A stretch of DNA of 64,000 nucleotides from DATEHQ01 sp035279525 (GCA_035279525.1 DATEHQ010000182.1:9058-73057), one strand, 5' to 3'; numbered from the stretch's first letter, positions 25,274-34,065 are shown. A program made the numbers and translations. Notes: generated by a model not told the origin, from the letters alone.

Positions 25274-26568
25274 CACACGGCCACTGGCGCGTTCAGGAAC
25301 GGCACGCGGTCGAAGCTCGAGCCGAGGATCTGCGACGCGTCGGCACCCAGATGCCCACTGAGGATCTCCTGGTAGACCGAGCGAAAATCGACCGCGTACT
25401 TGAGATTGCCCGTCGAGTCCAGGGTGGTGAGGCTCGGCTCCTCCCCGTACAGGCCGCCCTTCACCGGGTCGCCCATCAGGAGCAGCGGCGCCGCCGCCCC
25501 GTGGTCGGTGCCGCCGCTCGCATTCTCCTTGGGCCGCCGACCAAACTCGGACCATGTCGCGATCAGGACCTTGTCCGACATGCCGTGCGCGGCCAGGTCC
25601 TGGTAGAAGGCGCCGACCGCGGAATCGAGGTAGCCCATCAGGTCGTCGTGTCGGTTGAGCTCTGTGTAATGGGTGTCGAAACCGCCGAGGGTGACATGCA
25701 GCAGTTTGACGCCTGTGCCGGTGACGATCAGCTCCGCGGCCAGCTGCAGCGCCGCCGCCAGCTGGTTCTTCGAGGAATAGACCAGCTTCACCTTGTCGGA
25801 GTAGTCAGCCATCGGCTGGTAGCTCGCCGCAGAGGTGCGCAAGGTAGTCATCGTCTCGGTCGCGGTGGAGATCGCCGTGTCGAAGAGCGCGCCATAGATT
25901 CCGGGCGTCCCTTTGTAGAGCGCGCCGACAGCCGCCTCGACCTCGCCGCCACCGGTGAAGCCGAAAGTCTTCTGGTTTTGAATCACCGTCATGGTCGCCT
26001 GAAGGTCGCGCAGCGCTCCAGGTACGTCAGTCGCGCCGCAGGCGCACCCGGTCAGCGGGTGACCGTTCGAGTCGTACGCGGTTGCCAGGGTGCGGCCGAG
26101 CCAGCCGTCGACCTGGCGGCGTGTCGGGTCACCGGTCTCCCAGATCCGAATCGACTCGAAATGCGAGAACGTCGGGTTCGGATAGCCGACGCCCTGCACG
26201 ATGGCAACCTTGCCCTTGTCCCACAGGCCTTTGATGCCCGCCAGGTTGTGGTTCAGCCCGTACTGGTTGTTGAGCGGCAGCGCTTTCGAGACCATGGGGC
26301 CGGCGAGCTTCGGCCGCAGGTCGTACAGGGTGGGGTCTGCCAGGGGCACGACGGTTCGCAGGCCGTCATTTCCGCCGGCGAGTTGGATCATGACCAGCAC
26401 GTTCTCGTTCGTGATGCCTTCCTGTTTGGCGGCGTAAACCGCCCGGGCAAAGGCGTCCGGCACCGCGGCGTAGCCGGCCGCCAGCCCTGAAGCCCCGGCG
26501 CCGAAGACAAGGCCGGCGCGCAGAAAATCGCGCCTCTTGAGCTGATTGATTCCGATCTCTTCACTCAT
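25273..26568 (-). CDS. DUF1501 protein with Tat signal
   Basis: The protein (431 residues) begins MSEEIGINQLKRRDFLRAG, a twin-arginine signal, and continues as a DUF1501 (sulfatase/alkaline-phosphatase-like fold) protein: VMIQLAGGNDGLRTVVP, GVGYPNPTFSHFESIRIWE, LHVTLGGFDTHYTE, ATWSEFGRRPKENASGGTDHG. These segments carry the metal-ligand-like Asp, His and Asn residues. ATG 26568 has AGGTG at good spacing. It follows the DUF1800 gene after 10 nt. DUF1800-DUF1501 pairs recur widely in bacteria, but their reaction is unknown; an exported hydrolase acting on a sulfated or phosphorylated substrate is plausible. Confidence 0.9.
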   Translation of the reverse strand: MSEEIGINQLKRRDFLRAGLVFGAGASGLAAGYAAVPDAFARAVYAAKQEGITNENVLVMIQLAGGNDGLRTVVPLADPTLYDLRPKLAGPMVSKALPLNNQYGLNHNLAGIKGLWDKGKVAIVQGVGYPNPTFSHFESIRIWETGDPTRRQVDGWLGRTLATAYDSNGHPLTGCACGATDVPGALRDLQATMTVIQNQKTFGFTGGGEVEAAVGALYKGTPGIYGALFDTAISTATETMTTLRTSAASYQPMADYSDKVKLVYSSKNQLAAALQLAAELIVTGTGVKLLHVTLGGFDTHYTELNRHDDLMGYLDSAVGAFYQDLAAHGMSDKVLIATWSEFGRRPKENASGGTDHGAAAPLLLMGDPVKGGLYGEEPSLTTLDSTGNLKYAVDFRSVYQEILSGHLGADASQILGSSFDRVPFLNAPVAV

Positions 26569-26578
26569 TTGCGTGCAC

Positions 26579-28054
26579 CTACTTGAGCTGGAATTCCGGG
26601 GAGGCCAGGATGATGAACCAGCGCGATCGATCATCGGCGGCCTGGTCGAAGAGCAGCGCTGTCTGCCGGCTCACGATGCCGTCGAGGTGTGTTCGCACCG
26701 CGTCGGCAGCCGATGGAAGCGAGCTCTTCTGCAGGGCGAGGATCGAGGTCGCGAAGTTGACGCGCTCGACGACCGTGTTCGAGGAGATCCACGACTCGTT
26801 GTTCGGCCAACCGCTGACGTCGGGGGGATCAAAGAGCGCCTGGCCCATGCCAGATCCGGCAGCCCCGATCAGCTTCGCCGATTTGGCCACGCCTGCAGCC
26901 TGAGCGGCGTGAACCATGAACTCGGTCGGCGTCTTGACCAGCGTGCGGTAGCCCTGGTCGGCGACGAACTCAGGGCTGGTCAGGATGGCGCGGAACAGCG
27001 TCTTCATGTCATAGCCGCTCTTGCGGAACGTGTCCGCCAGGTTTTTGACGTAGTTGCCGTCGGGACGCGCATTCACGAAGTGCTGCGCCAGCTTGTTGGC
27101 GATGAATCCGGCCGTCGCGGGTTGGGCGAGGATCCGGTCGATGACACCCTGCGTGTCCAGCGGTCCGGTGTGGCCGAGGTATGTGACGCTGCCTCGATAT
27201 GCGCGCCGCTGGTTGAAGACTCCGGACTTTTGGGTCGAGTAGACCGGGAGCGTGCGCGTGACGTTGTTGGCGACGGCGACGCTCGCGAAGGAGTCGGGCC
27301 GCGGCAATTGCCACCCGGCGAGCGCCTTCGCGCTCTCACGCACATCGTCCTCTGTGTAGTTGCCTGGCCCCATCGTGAAGAGCTCCATCACTTCGCGCGA
27401 GTAGTTCTCATTGGGACTCTGGCCGGTTGAAGTGGCGAGGTCCAGGTAGCGGAGCATCGCCGGATCTGTCGTCACCTGCATCAGCATCGACCGCAGGTTG
27501 GTCATGCCCATGCGACGCCATGTGAGGTTCTGCCAGTACATGAACGTGTCGTCGGCGGCCTTGCGGTAGTCGCTCGTGAAGTGGCCGTGCCAGAAAAGCG
27601 TCATTCGCTCGGCGAAAGGAGTCGGCGTCGTCAGCATGTGGTCGATCCACCACTGCTGCAGCTGTCCGATCGCGAAGCGGCCACCTGGGGTGCTGGCGGC
27701 CGCGAGCGCCGGCGGTTCGGCGGGGTGGCTCTCGATCAGGCGGTCGACTGTCTTGCTGAAGCCGTCCGAAAGGGCGCTCTCGAGCTGCGAGGACGTGTAT
27801 CCGAAAGTCGTTCGGCGCAGCAGCTGCATCACGCGCGCCGATTCGGTGCCGAGGGGCGAAACCCAGTCCGAGGTTGAGGTCTGGAACGGGTTGGCGAGCT
27901 TCTGCATCGAACCACCGAGCAGGCGGACAGCGCCGACCGCGACACCTGTGGCGAGGGCGGCGGCCAGAGCCTGCCGGCGAGTGATGCCGCGGCGTGGGGT
28001 GACAGTAGAGCCGGACGCGGGGTCGATCTTGTCTTCGATTGGTGCGAGGCTCAC
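26579..28054 (-). CDS. DUF1800 protein with Tat-type signal
   Basis: The 491-residue protein starts near GTG 28054 (TTG 28066 is also possible). It has an N-terminal ITRRQALAAALATGVAVGAV export signal followed by the DUF1800 domain: QLLRRTTFGYTSSQLESAL, MTLFWHGHFTSDYRKA, NENYSREVMELFTMGPGNYT and FDPPDVSGWPNNESWISS. The family function is unknown. It almost always sits beside DUF1501, as here, and both appear to be exported folded through Tat. It is the first gene of a five-gene operon that includes apbE and a cytochrome-like protein. Confidence 0.9.
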   Translation of the reverse strand: MSLAPIEDKIDPASGSTVTPRRGITRRQALAAALATGVAVGAVRLLGGSMQKLANPFQTSTSDWVSPLGTESARVMQLLRRTTFGYTSSQLESALSDGFSKTVDRLIESHPAEPPALAAASTPGGRFAIGQLQQWWIDHMLTTPTPFAERMTLFWHGHFTSDYRKAADDTFMYWQNLTWRRMGMTNLRSMLMQVTTDPAMLRYLDLATSTGQSPNENYSREVMELFTMGPGNYTEDDVRESAKALAGWQLPRPDSFASVAVANNVTRTLPVYSTQKSGVFNQRRAYRGSVTYLGHTGPLDTQGVIDRILAQPATAGFIANKLAQHFVNARPDGNYVKNLADTFRKSGYDMKTLFRAILTSPEFVADQGYRTLVKTPTEFMVHAAQAAGVAKSAKLIGAAGSGMGQALFDPPDVSGWPNNESWISSNTVVERVNFATSILALQKSSLPSAADAVRTHLDGIVSRQTALLFDQAADDRSRWFIILASPEFQLK

Positions 28055-28066
28055 GGGTCCATTCAA

Positions 28067-28313
28067 TCCCCGGGGGCCGTAGGTGGCATTACCCGGATGT
28101 GAAGAATTCGTAAGCGCTGGCCGATCCGGCGAGCAGGTCGACCCGCGGAATCGTCCCCTCGCCGGGTCTTAACCGGCTGGCTTGTGCTGCTAGGCGGGCA
28201 GTCCTAGGCTCGCGGGGTACGGTGGGTCGGGCTGGGGGAGGGAGCCCACGGGAGAGGGAGGGCCCGGCAGTGATGCGCCCGAGCGGGGTTTTGGCGCTCC
28301 GATGCTCGCGAAT
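28067..28313. other. Intergenic region between DUF1800 and the molybdate regulator
   Basis: This 247-bp divergent spacer has no convincing ORF. It holds a purine-rich stretch (GGGAGAGGGAGGG near 28249) and two copies of CTAGGCT (near 28203 and 28315). The second copy belongs to the inverted repeat at the regulator start. Promoters for both directions must lie here. Confidence 0.5.
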
Positions 28314-28340
28314 GCTAGGCTTTGGAGGCAAATGCCTAGC
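28314..28340 (+). promoter_or_regulatory. Inverted repeat spanning the RBS and start codon of the molybdate regulator
   Basis: GCTAGGC (28314-28320) and GCCTAGC (28334-28340) are perfect 7-bp arms around a 13-nt centre that contains the Shine-Dalgarno GGAGG and most of the ATG. As DNA it may be an autoregulatory operator. As RNA it would form a hairpin presenting or hiding the ribosome site. TAGGCT inside the left arm could also serve as a -10 box. Confidence 0.55.
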
Positions 28341-28727
28341 TACCGCCTCGGTCAGGCCGCCAAGATGCTGGGGGTCAGCTCCGACACCGTCCGCCGCATG
28401 GTGGATGACGGGCGGCTGACGGCCGCGCGGACCACGGGCGGCCAGCGCCTGGTCGATGGGACCTCGCTGGCACGGCTCGCCAAGCCCGGCCGCCCGAAGG
28501 AGCACGAGGTCTTCGTGGCGCAATCGGCTCGCAACCGGTTTGCGGGCATCGTCACTCGAGTGATCAAGGACCGTGTCGCGGCGCAGGTCGAGATCCAGGC
28601 CGGCCCTCATCGCCTTGTCTCGCTGCTGACGCGGGAGGCCGTCGACGAGCTCAAGCTGAAGCCGGGAATGCCGGCCGTCGCCGTGGTCAAGGCCACCAAC
28701 GTCGGCGTGGAGCTGCCCCGTGACTAG
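28332..28727 (+). CDS. Helix-turn-helix plus Mop/TOBE molybdate-responsive regulator
   Basis: The 131-residue protein has an N-terminal excisionase/MerR-type winged helix (YRLGQAAKMLGVSSDTVRRM, residues 4-23, then DGRLTAARTTGGQRLV). A C-terminal TOBE/Mop domain follows (about 65-131: ARNRFAGIVTRVIKDRVAAQ and GMPAVAVVKATNVGVE), which binds oxyanions such as molybdate. This architecture is common upstream of modABC in Gram-positive lineages and replaces ModE. Its stop overlaps the GTG start of modA by 8 nt, so the regulator and transporter are coexpressed. Confidence 0.88.
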   Translation: MPSYRLGQAAKMLGVSSDTVRRMVDDGRLTAARTTGGQRLVDGTSLARLAKPGRPKEHEVFVAQSARNRFAGIVTRVIKDRVAAQVEIQAGPHRLVSLLTREAVDELKLKPGMPAVAVVKATNVGVELPRD

Positions 28728-29472
28728 GAAGGCGCCGGCTCTTTTCGCAGTCGCCCTTGTTCTGGCCGCCTGCGGCACAGCGTCGAACGGAAACTCGCCG
28801 AAAGCATCCGCGATCACCGTCTTCGCCGCCGCCTCCCTGCAGCCGCCGTTCGACAGGATCGGCCGGCAGCTCAAGAGCAGCCAGAACCTCACGACCACGT
28901 TCAGCTACGCCGGGACACAGACCCTCACCGCCCAGCTGCAGCAGGGTGCGCAGGCAGACGTCTTCGCTTCTGCCGACACGACCCACATGACAACGCTGCA
29001 GAGTGGCGGCCTGATCGCCGGCGCACCGACGGTCTTTGCCCACAACCGCCTCGAGATCGCGGTCGCCAAGGGCAACCCGAAAGGCATCCACACGCTCGCC
29101 GACCTGGCACGCTCGGGGCTGGTGGTGGTCCTCGCCGACCCCTCCGTCCCGGCCGGCAAATACGCCGCGCAGGCGCTCGCCAGGGCGGGAGTCAAGGTCA
29201 AGCCCGCCAGCCTCGAACTCCAGGTCACCGCCGTACTGAACAAGGTGGCCCTCGGTGAGGCCGACGCCGGGATCGTCTATGTCAGCGACATCGTCACGAG
29301 CGGAAAAGTGGATGGCGTCGCGATCCCGGACAATCAGAACGTGATCGCCGTCTACCCGATCGCGGCCCTCAAGACGGCGCAGAACTCGGCGGGATCGATG
29401 ACCTTCATCACCTTTTTGCTCTCTTCCGGCGGCCAGGCCATCCTGAAATCGGCGGGCTTCGCCCCAGCGTGA
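28720..29472 (+). CDS. modA: Molybdate ABC transporter substrate-binding lipoprotein
   Basis: ModA captures molybdate or tungstate outside the cell. The 250-residue protein has a lipoprotein signal with lipobox VLAAC. The ModA fold follows: ITVFAAASLQPPFDRIG, the oxyanion-site segment FASADTTHM, FAHNRLEIAV and GIVYVSDIVTSG. GTG 28720 lies within the end of the regulator gene. modB starts within its last codons (GTGA). Confidence 0.93.
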   Translation: MTRKAPALFAVALVLAACGTASNGNSPKASAITVFAAASLQPPFDRIGRQLKSSQNLTTTFSYAGTQTLTAQLQQGAQADVFASADTTHMTTLQSGGLIAGAPTVFAHNRLEIAVAKGNPKGIHTLADLARSGLVVVLADPSVPAGKYAAQALARAGVKVKPASLELQVTAVLNKVALGEADAGIVYVSDIVTSGKVDGVAIPDNQNVIAVYPIAALKTAQNSAGSMTFITFLLSSGGQAILKSAGFAPA

Positions 29473-30251
29473 GCCGGCCGCGGATACCGCCCGCGCTGGG
29501 CCTGCTCGCGGGACTCGGACTCCTCTTCTTCCTCCTCCCCCTCGCCGGCCTCGTCGTCCGCGCGCCCTGGGACCAGCTCGGGACAGCCCTCACCGCGCCC
29601 GAGACCGGTACCGCGCTCGAGCTGTCACTCTTCTGCTCGCTGACGGCGACGGCCACCGCCCTCGTCCTTGGCATCCCGCTCGCGCTCCTCCTCTCGCGGA
29701 CCACCGGCGCGCTCCGCAGAGGGCTGCGCGCCCTGACCACGCTACCGATGGTCTTACCGCCTGTCGTTGGCGGCGTTGCTCTGCTGCTCGCGTTTGGCCG
29801 GCGCGGCCTGTTCGGCCAGGTGCTTTACGAGGTGCTCGGCGTCCAGATCCCCTTCACCACGGCCGCCGCGGTCATGGCAGAAACCTTTGTCGCCATGCCC
29901 TTTCTCGTCATCGCGGTCGAAGGTGGGCTGCGCTCGCTCGATCAGCGTTATGAAGAAGCGGCTCGCGCGCTTGGCGCCGGCAGCATGCGGGTATTCTTCC
30001 GCGTCACCTTGCCGCTGCTGCGACCGGCCATCTTCTCTGGCGCAGTGCTTTGCTGGGCGCGAGCCCTCGGCGAATTCGGGGCCACCATCACATTCGCGGG
30101 CAACCTGCCCGGCCGCACCGAAACGGTGCCGATCGCCGTATACGTTGCCCTCGAGACGAATCCCGACGGCGCCATCGTGCTCAGCCTCATCCTGCTCGCG
30201 GTCTCGGTCGCGATCCTGGTCGGCATGCGCGATCGCTGGCTCGGCGTATGA
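29469..30251 (+). CDS. modB: Molybdate ABC transporter permease
   Basis: This inner-membrane channel subunit has 260 residues and about six hydrophobic helices. The ABC permease EAA loop is EEAARALGAGSMRVFFRVTL, which docks ModC. LGEFGATITFAGNLPGRTET is the conserved ModB segment. The GTG start overlaps the modA stop, and its own stop overlaps modC (ATGA). Confidence 0.94.
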   Translation: MSRPRIPPALGLLAGLGLLFFLLPLAGLVVRAPWDQLGTALTAPETGTALELSLFCSLTATATALVLGIPLALLLSRTTGALRRGLRALTTLPMVLPPVVGGVALLLAFGRRGLFGQVLYEVLGVQIPFTTAAAVMAETFVAMPFLVIAVEGGLRSLDQRYEEAARALGAGSMRVFFRVTLPLLRPAIFSGAVLCWARALGEFGATITFAGNLPGRTETVPIAVYVALETNPDGAIVLSLILLAVSVAILVGMRDRWLGV

Positions 30252-31291
30252 GCCTCCAGGCGGACATGCGGGTCAGGCGCGATGGCTTCACGCTCGACGT
30301 CAAGCTCGAAGCCGCCACCACGGAGACCATCGCCGTGCTCGGCCCCAATGGAGCGGGCAAGACCACTTTGCTCCGGGCGCTGGCGGGACTGGTTCCGATC
30401 GAGGGTCGAATCGTGCTCGATGGAGACGTGCTCGACGATTCCAGCAGCGGTCGTCACCTGCCGACCGAAAAGCGACAGGTCGGCCTTGTGTTCCAGGACC
30501 ACGTCCTCTTTCCACATCTGAGTGTGCTCGACAACGTTGCCTTTGGGCTGCGCGCCCGTGGCACACCTGGTGCTGACACCGTTGCGCGCCGCTGGCTGGA
30601 AACGGCTGGGCTCGATTCGCGCGCCAGCGCCATGCCGCGAGAGCTTTCGGGCGGACAGGCTCAGCGCATCGCGCTTGTGCGCACCCTTGCGACCGAACCG
30701 CACCTCCTCCTCCTGGACGAGCCGCTGTCTGCGCTCGACGTCACCATCCGGGCCGAGGTCAGGCGCGAGCTGGCACGGCACCTCGCCTCATTCAAAGGCG
30801 TTCGGGTCCTGGTCACGCACGACCCGCTCGAGGCGATGGCGCTGGCCGACCGCATCGTCCTGCTAGAGCAAGGCCGAGTCGTTCAGACCGGCACGCCCCA
30901 GGAGGTCACCGCGCGACCCCGATCGCGCTTCGCGGCTGACCTCGCGGGCGTCAACCTGCTGCGGGGTCAAGCGCACGCGGACCACGTCAGGCTCGACAAC
31001 GGCGTGGAGCTGGCAGCGCCCGAGGCCGGCGAGGGCGAGGTCTTCGCGGTGATTCACCCGCGCGCGGTCGCGCTGTACCTCGAGAAACCCGAGGGAACGC
31101 CACGCAACGTCTGGCGCGGCAGGGCGGGTGACATCGACCTGCGCGGCGAGCGCGTGCGCGTCAGCGTCGTTGGCGAGGTCCCGCTGGTAGCCGAGGTCAC
31201 GCCGGCCGCGGTGCGGCAGCTGCACCTCGACGGTGGGGCCGAGGTCTGGGTCTCGGTCAAGGCCACCGAAATCTCCGTCTATCCCGCGTAG
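30248..31291 (+). CDS. modC: Molybdate ABC transporter ATP-binding protein
   Basis: This ATPase subunit has Walker A GPNGAGKT (about residues 33-40), Q loop LVFQDHVLFPH, signature ELSGGQAQRIALVRTL, Walker B LLLLDEPLSALD and the switch His in LVTHDP. After about residue 230 comes a C-terminal extension with a TOBE-type domain (VFAVIHPRAVALY, WVSVKATEISVYP). The 347-residue length is normal. It is the last gene of regulator-modA-modB-modC, all with overlapping ends. Confidence 0.94.
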   Translation: MSLQADMRVRRDGFTLDVKLEAATTETIAVLGPNGAGKTTLLRALAGLVPIEGRIVLDGDVLDDSSSGRHLPTEKRQVGLVFQDHVLFPHLSVLDNVAFGLRARGTPGADTVARRWLETAGLDSRASAMPRELSGGQAQRIALVRTLATEPHLLLLDEPLSALDVTIRAEVRRELARHLASFKGVRVLVTHDPLEAMALADRIVLLEQGRVVQTGTPQEVTARPRSRFAADLAGVNLLRGQAHADHVRLDNGVELAAPEAGEGEVFAVIHPRAVALYLEKPEGTPRNVWRGRAGDIDLRGERVRVSVVGEVPLVAEVTPAAVRQLHLDGGAEVWVSVKATEISVYPA

Positions 31292-31320
31292 GCCACCGCC
31301 GCGCGTAGGATCGCGGCACG

Positions 31321-32712
31321 GTGGCGAGGTTGGTCGCGATGTCGAGCGTCGACGCCGCCTGGTTGGGGATGGAGGACCCGACCAACCTGATGATGGTCAC
31401 CGGCGTGCTCATGGTCGAGGGCAAGGTCGACGTCAAGCGCCTGCGCGCGCTGCTCGACCGGCGCCTCGCTCCGTTTGGTCGCTTCCACCACAGGGTTGTG
31501 CGCCCGCGCATGCGCGGCAATCTCCCCCACTGGCAGGACGACTCCAGCTTCGACATCGACAACCACGTCAGCCACGTCGCGCTGCCGGCCCCAGGTGGCG
31601 ACACGGCGCTGCGCAACATGGTCAGCGAGTTGATGAGCACACCGCTCGACTTCACCAAGCCGTTGTGGCAGATCCACGTGATCGACGGTCACGACCAGGG
31701 CTCGGTCGTGCTGGCGCGGATCCACCACTGCATCGGCGACGGCATCGCGCTGGTGCGCGTGATGCTCTCGCTGACCGACGCATCGCCTCACGCGCGTCCA
31801 ACCCGTCCGCGAACTGACAAGGGCGCGGGCGGCTTCTCGCTGGATTGGCTGCCTGCGGCCATAGTCCGTGGCGTGGCCGCGGGCCAGGACCTGATCGCGA
31901 ACCCGGCAAGGCTGACCGACCTGGCGCGGGTCGGCGCGCACGGCGCCTACCGGCTCGGGCGCCTGGTCGCGTTGCCGCCCGATCCGCCGACCGCGTTCAA
32001 GGGCAAGCTCGGACGCCGAAAGCGGGCGGCCTGGTCTGAGCCCGTGCCGCTCGAAGACTTCAAGCTCATCGGCAAGGCGTTCGGCGCGACGGTCAATGAC
32101 GTGCTGGTGGCGGTGACCGCCGGCGCGCTGCGGCGCTATCTCGAGAAGCAGGGCGTCTCGACCGCCGGGCTCGCCATCCGCGCGTCCGTTCCCGTCAACC
32201 TGCGCCCACTGGACCAGGCGCACAAGCTGGGTAACTCCTTCGGCCTGGTCTTCCTCACGCTGCCGGTGGGCACCGTCGACCCGGTCAAGCGGCTGCGCGC
32301 GATCAAGCAGGAGATGGACGGCCTCAAGCGCTCGCCGGAGGCCCTCGTGGCGTTCGGGGTCTTGAGCCTGCTCGGGCTCGCGCCGGTCGAGGTGGAGCAG
32401 TTGGGTCTGCGCTTCTTCGGGAGCAAGGCGACGGCGGTGCTCACCAACGTGCCGGGGCCACGCGAGCCGCTCTATCTGTCGGGCCGCAAGGTGGAACGCG
32501 TGATGTTCTGGGTGCCGCAGTCGGGCAGGCTGGGCCTCGGCGTCAGCATCCTCAGCTACGCCGGTGGCGTGATGCTCGGGGTGGCCACCGATGAAGGCCT
32601 GGTTCCCGACCCCGAAAGGATCGTCGAAGCGTTCCGGGCCGAGCTCATCGCCCTGCGCGGGACGGCGCTGCGGAAGGCGCCGCGGCGGTCTCGGGCTGCA
32701 GCCCATGTTTAA
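31321..32712 (+). CDS. WS/DGAT-type wax ester synthase/diacylglycerol acyltransferase
   Basis: It transfers acyl groups from acyl-CoA to fatty alcohols or diacylglycerol for storage lipids. The 463-residue protein has the active-site motif HHCIGDG (HHxxxDG), the opening MSSVDAAWLGMEDPTNLMMV and the conserved C-terminal segments SVPVNLRP, LTNVPGPREPLYLSG and SILSYAGGVMLGVATDEGLV. The start is GTG 31321, 9 nt after a TAGGAT box. With the nearby acyl-CoA synthetase and thiolase it points to lipid storage, though these are not in one operon. Confidence 0.9.
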   Translation: MARLVAMSSVDAAWLGMEDPTNLMMVTGVLMVEGKVDVKRLRALLDRRLAPFGRFHHRVVRPRMRGNLPHWQDDSSFDIDNHVSHVALPAPGGDTALRNMVSELMSTPLDFTKPLWQIHVIDGHDQGSVVLARIHHCIGDGIALVRVMLSLTDASPHARPTRPRTDKGAGGFSLDWLPAAIVRGVAAGQDLIANPARLTDLARVGAHGAYRLGRLVALPPDPPTAFKGKLGRRKRAAWSEPVPLEDFKLIGKAFGATVNDVLVAVTAGALRRYLEKQGVSTAGLAIRASVPVNLRPLDQAHKLGNSFGLVFLTLPVGTVDPVKRLRAIKQEMDGLKRSPEALVAFGVLSLLGLAPVEVEQLGLRFFGSKATAVLTNVPGPREPLYLSGRKVERVMFWVPQSGRLGLGVSILSYAGGVMLGVATDEGLVPDPERIVEAFRAELIALRGTALRKAPRRSRAAAHV

Positions 32713-32743
32713 CCGATCTGTTACTTGGTAATGTTGTAACACC

Positions 32744-33685
32744 ATGGCCGAGGCGGTCTCCGAGCGCGAGGCGCTGGACGCTTACTCGACGACGGTCAGC
32801 TCCGTTGCCGAGCGCGTCCTTCCGTCGGTGGCGAGCCTTCGCGTCGGCCGCATGGGCCGGGGCGGCGCCGGCTCTGGCGTGGTCATCACCCCGGACGGAT
32901 TCATCGTCACCTCCGCCCACGTGGTCGCGTCGTCGGGTTCCGTCAGCGCCTCGTTCCTCGACGGCAGCGAATACGAGGTTGACGTGGTGGGCGCCGACCC
33001 ACTCTCCGACCTCGCCGTCGCGCGCGCCCGCGCCGCGACGCTGGAGCCGGCCCGGATCGGCAACGCCGATGAGCTGCGCGTGGGTCAGCTCGTCGTCGCG
33101 GTTGGCAACCCGATGGGCTTTTCCGGTTCCGTCACGTCGGGGGTCGTCAGTGGGTTAGGCCGCTCGCTGGCGACCGCCGACGGTAACGGACATCGCCGCT
33201 TCATCGAGGATGTCATCCAGACCGACGCCGCGCTCAACCCCGGCAACTCGGGCGGGGCGCTGGCCGACTGGCGGGCCCGGCTGATCGGCGTCAACACGGC
33301 GGTGGCCGGCATGGGCCTCGGGCTGGCCGTGCCGATGAACTCCACCACGCAGGCCATCCTCTCCGCCCTTATGCGCAGCGGCCGCGTCCGGCGCGCCTAC
33401 CTCGGCATCGCGGGCGGCACGCGTGCGCTGCCACCCACTTTCGCGCAGCGGCTCGGTCGGAAGGCAGGCGTGGAGGTGCAGGAGGTCGTCGCCGGCAGCC
33501 CGGCGGCGGGTGGCAAGCTGCAGGCGGGCGATGTGATCGTCTCGGTTGGAGAGACCGCGGTGGCCAAGGCCGGCGACCTCCAGAGGTTGATGGTCGAGGC
33601 TCGCATCGGTTCGAAGCTCGCGCTCACCGTCTTGCGCGCCGACCAGCTGGTCAAGCTCGAGGTCATCCCCGTAGAGCTCGGGTAG
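32744..33685 (+). CDS. HtrA-like trypsin-type serine protease with PDZ domain
   Basis: The 313-residue protein has the DegP/HtrA catalytic triad: His in VTSAHVV, Asp in DPLSDLAVAR, and Ser in NPGNSGGAL (S1C family). A single PDZ domain follows from about residue 215 (AGVEVQEVVAGSPAAGGKLQ, AGDVIVSVGE). There is no signal peptide or membrane helix, so it should stay in the cytosol unless a start was missed. A TAATGT box lies 9 nt before the ATG. The promoter contains GTTAC and GTAAC arms that may be an operator. Confidence 0.92.
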   Translation: MAEAVSEREALDAYSTTVSSVAERVLPSVASLRVGRMGRGGAGSGVVITPDGFIVTSAHVVASSGSVSASFLDGSEYEVDVVGADPLSDLAVARARAATLEPARIGNADELRVGQLVVAVGNPMGFSGSVTSGVVSGLGRSLATADGNGHRRFIEDVIQTDAALNPGNSGGALADWRARLIGVNTAVAGMGLGLAVPMNSTTQAILSALMRSGRVRRAYLGIAGGTRALPPTFAQRLGRKAGVEVQEVVAGSPAAGGKLQAGDVIVSVGETAVAKAGDLQRLMVEARIGSKLALTVLRADQLVKLEVIPVELG

Positions 33686-33689
33686 CGGC

Positions 33690-34052
33690 GCCACCCCGGC
33701 CCCATCCCCGGGCTGCGCCCGGTACTTCCCCGCCAGGCGGGGAAGGCCAGCTTCGGGGGAGGCCTGCTCCTGTAGGCGGGGAAGGCCTGCTTCGGGCGGC
33801 CTGCTCCCGTAGGCGGGGAAGGCGTGCTTCGGGCGGCCTGCTCCCGTAGGCGGGGAAGGCCTGCTCTTGGCGGCGAACCTTACCCCGGCCCCATCCCCGG
33901 GCTCCGCCCGGTACTTCCCCGCCATGCGGGGAAGGCCAGCTTCGACCCGCCATGCGGGGAAGGCCAGCTTCGCCCCGCCATGCGGGGAAGGCCAGCTTCG
34001 ACCCGCCAGGCGGGGAAGACCTGCTTCGACCCGCTAGGCGGGGAAGGCCGAC
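33690..34052. repeat. Palindromic minisatellite between the HtrA gene and ppk2
   Basis: The 363-bp spacer is built from related units. Four full 28-bp copies and a partial fifth begin at 33918, 33946, 33974, 34002 and 34030 (CCCGCCATGCGGGGAAGGCC...TTCG). A second set has a 37-bp period starting at 33772, 33809 and 33846 (GTAGGCGGGGAAGG). A longer block beginning CCCCGGCCCCATCCCCGGGC occurs twice, near 33694 and 33882. Each unit can fold as CCCGC...GCGGG. ORFs on the reverse strand here only encode the repeats. I see no gene in the spacer. Confidence 0.85.
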
Positions 34053-34065
34053 TACACTCGCTGGG

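Noticed and set aside
33690..34052. A CRISPR array
   Set aside because: The 28-bp units are directly abutting with no unique spacers, and there are no cas genes. It is a tandem palindromic repeat.
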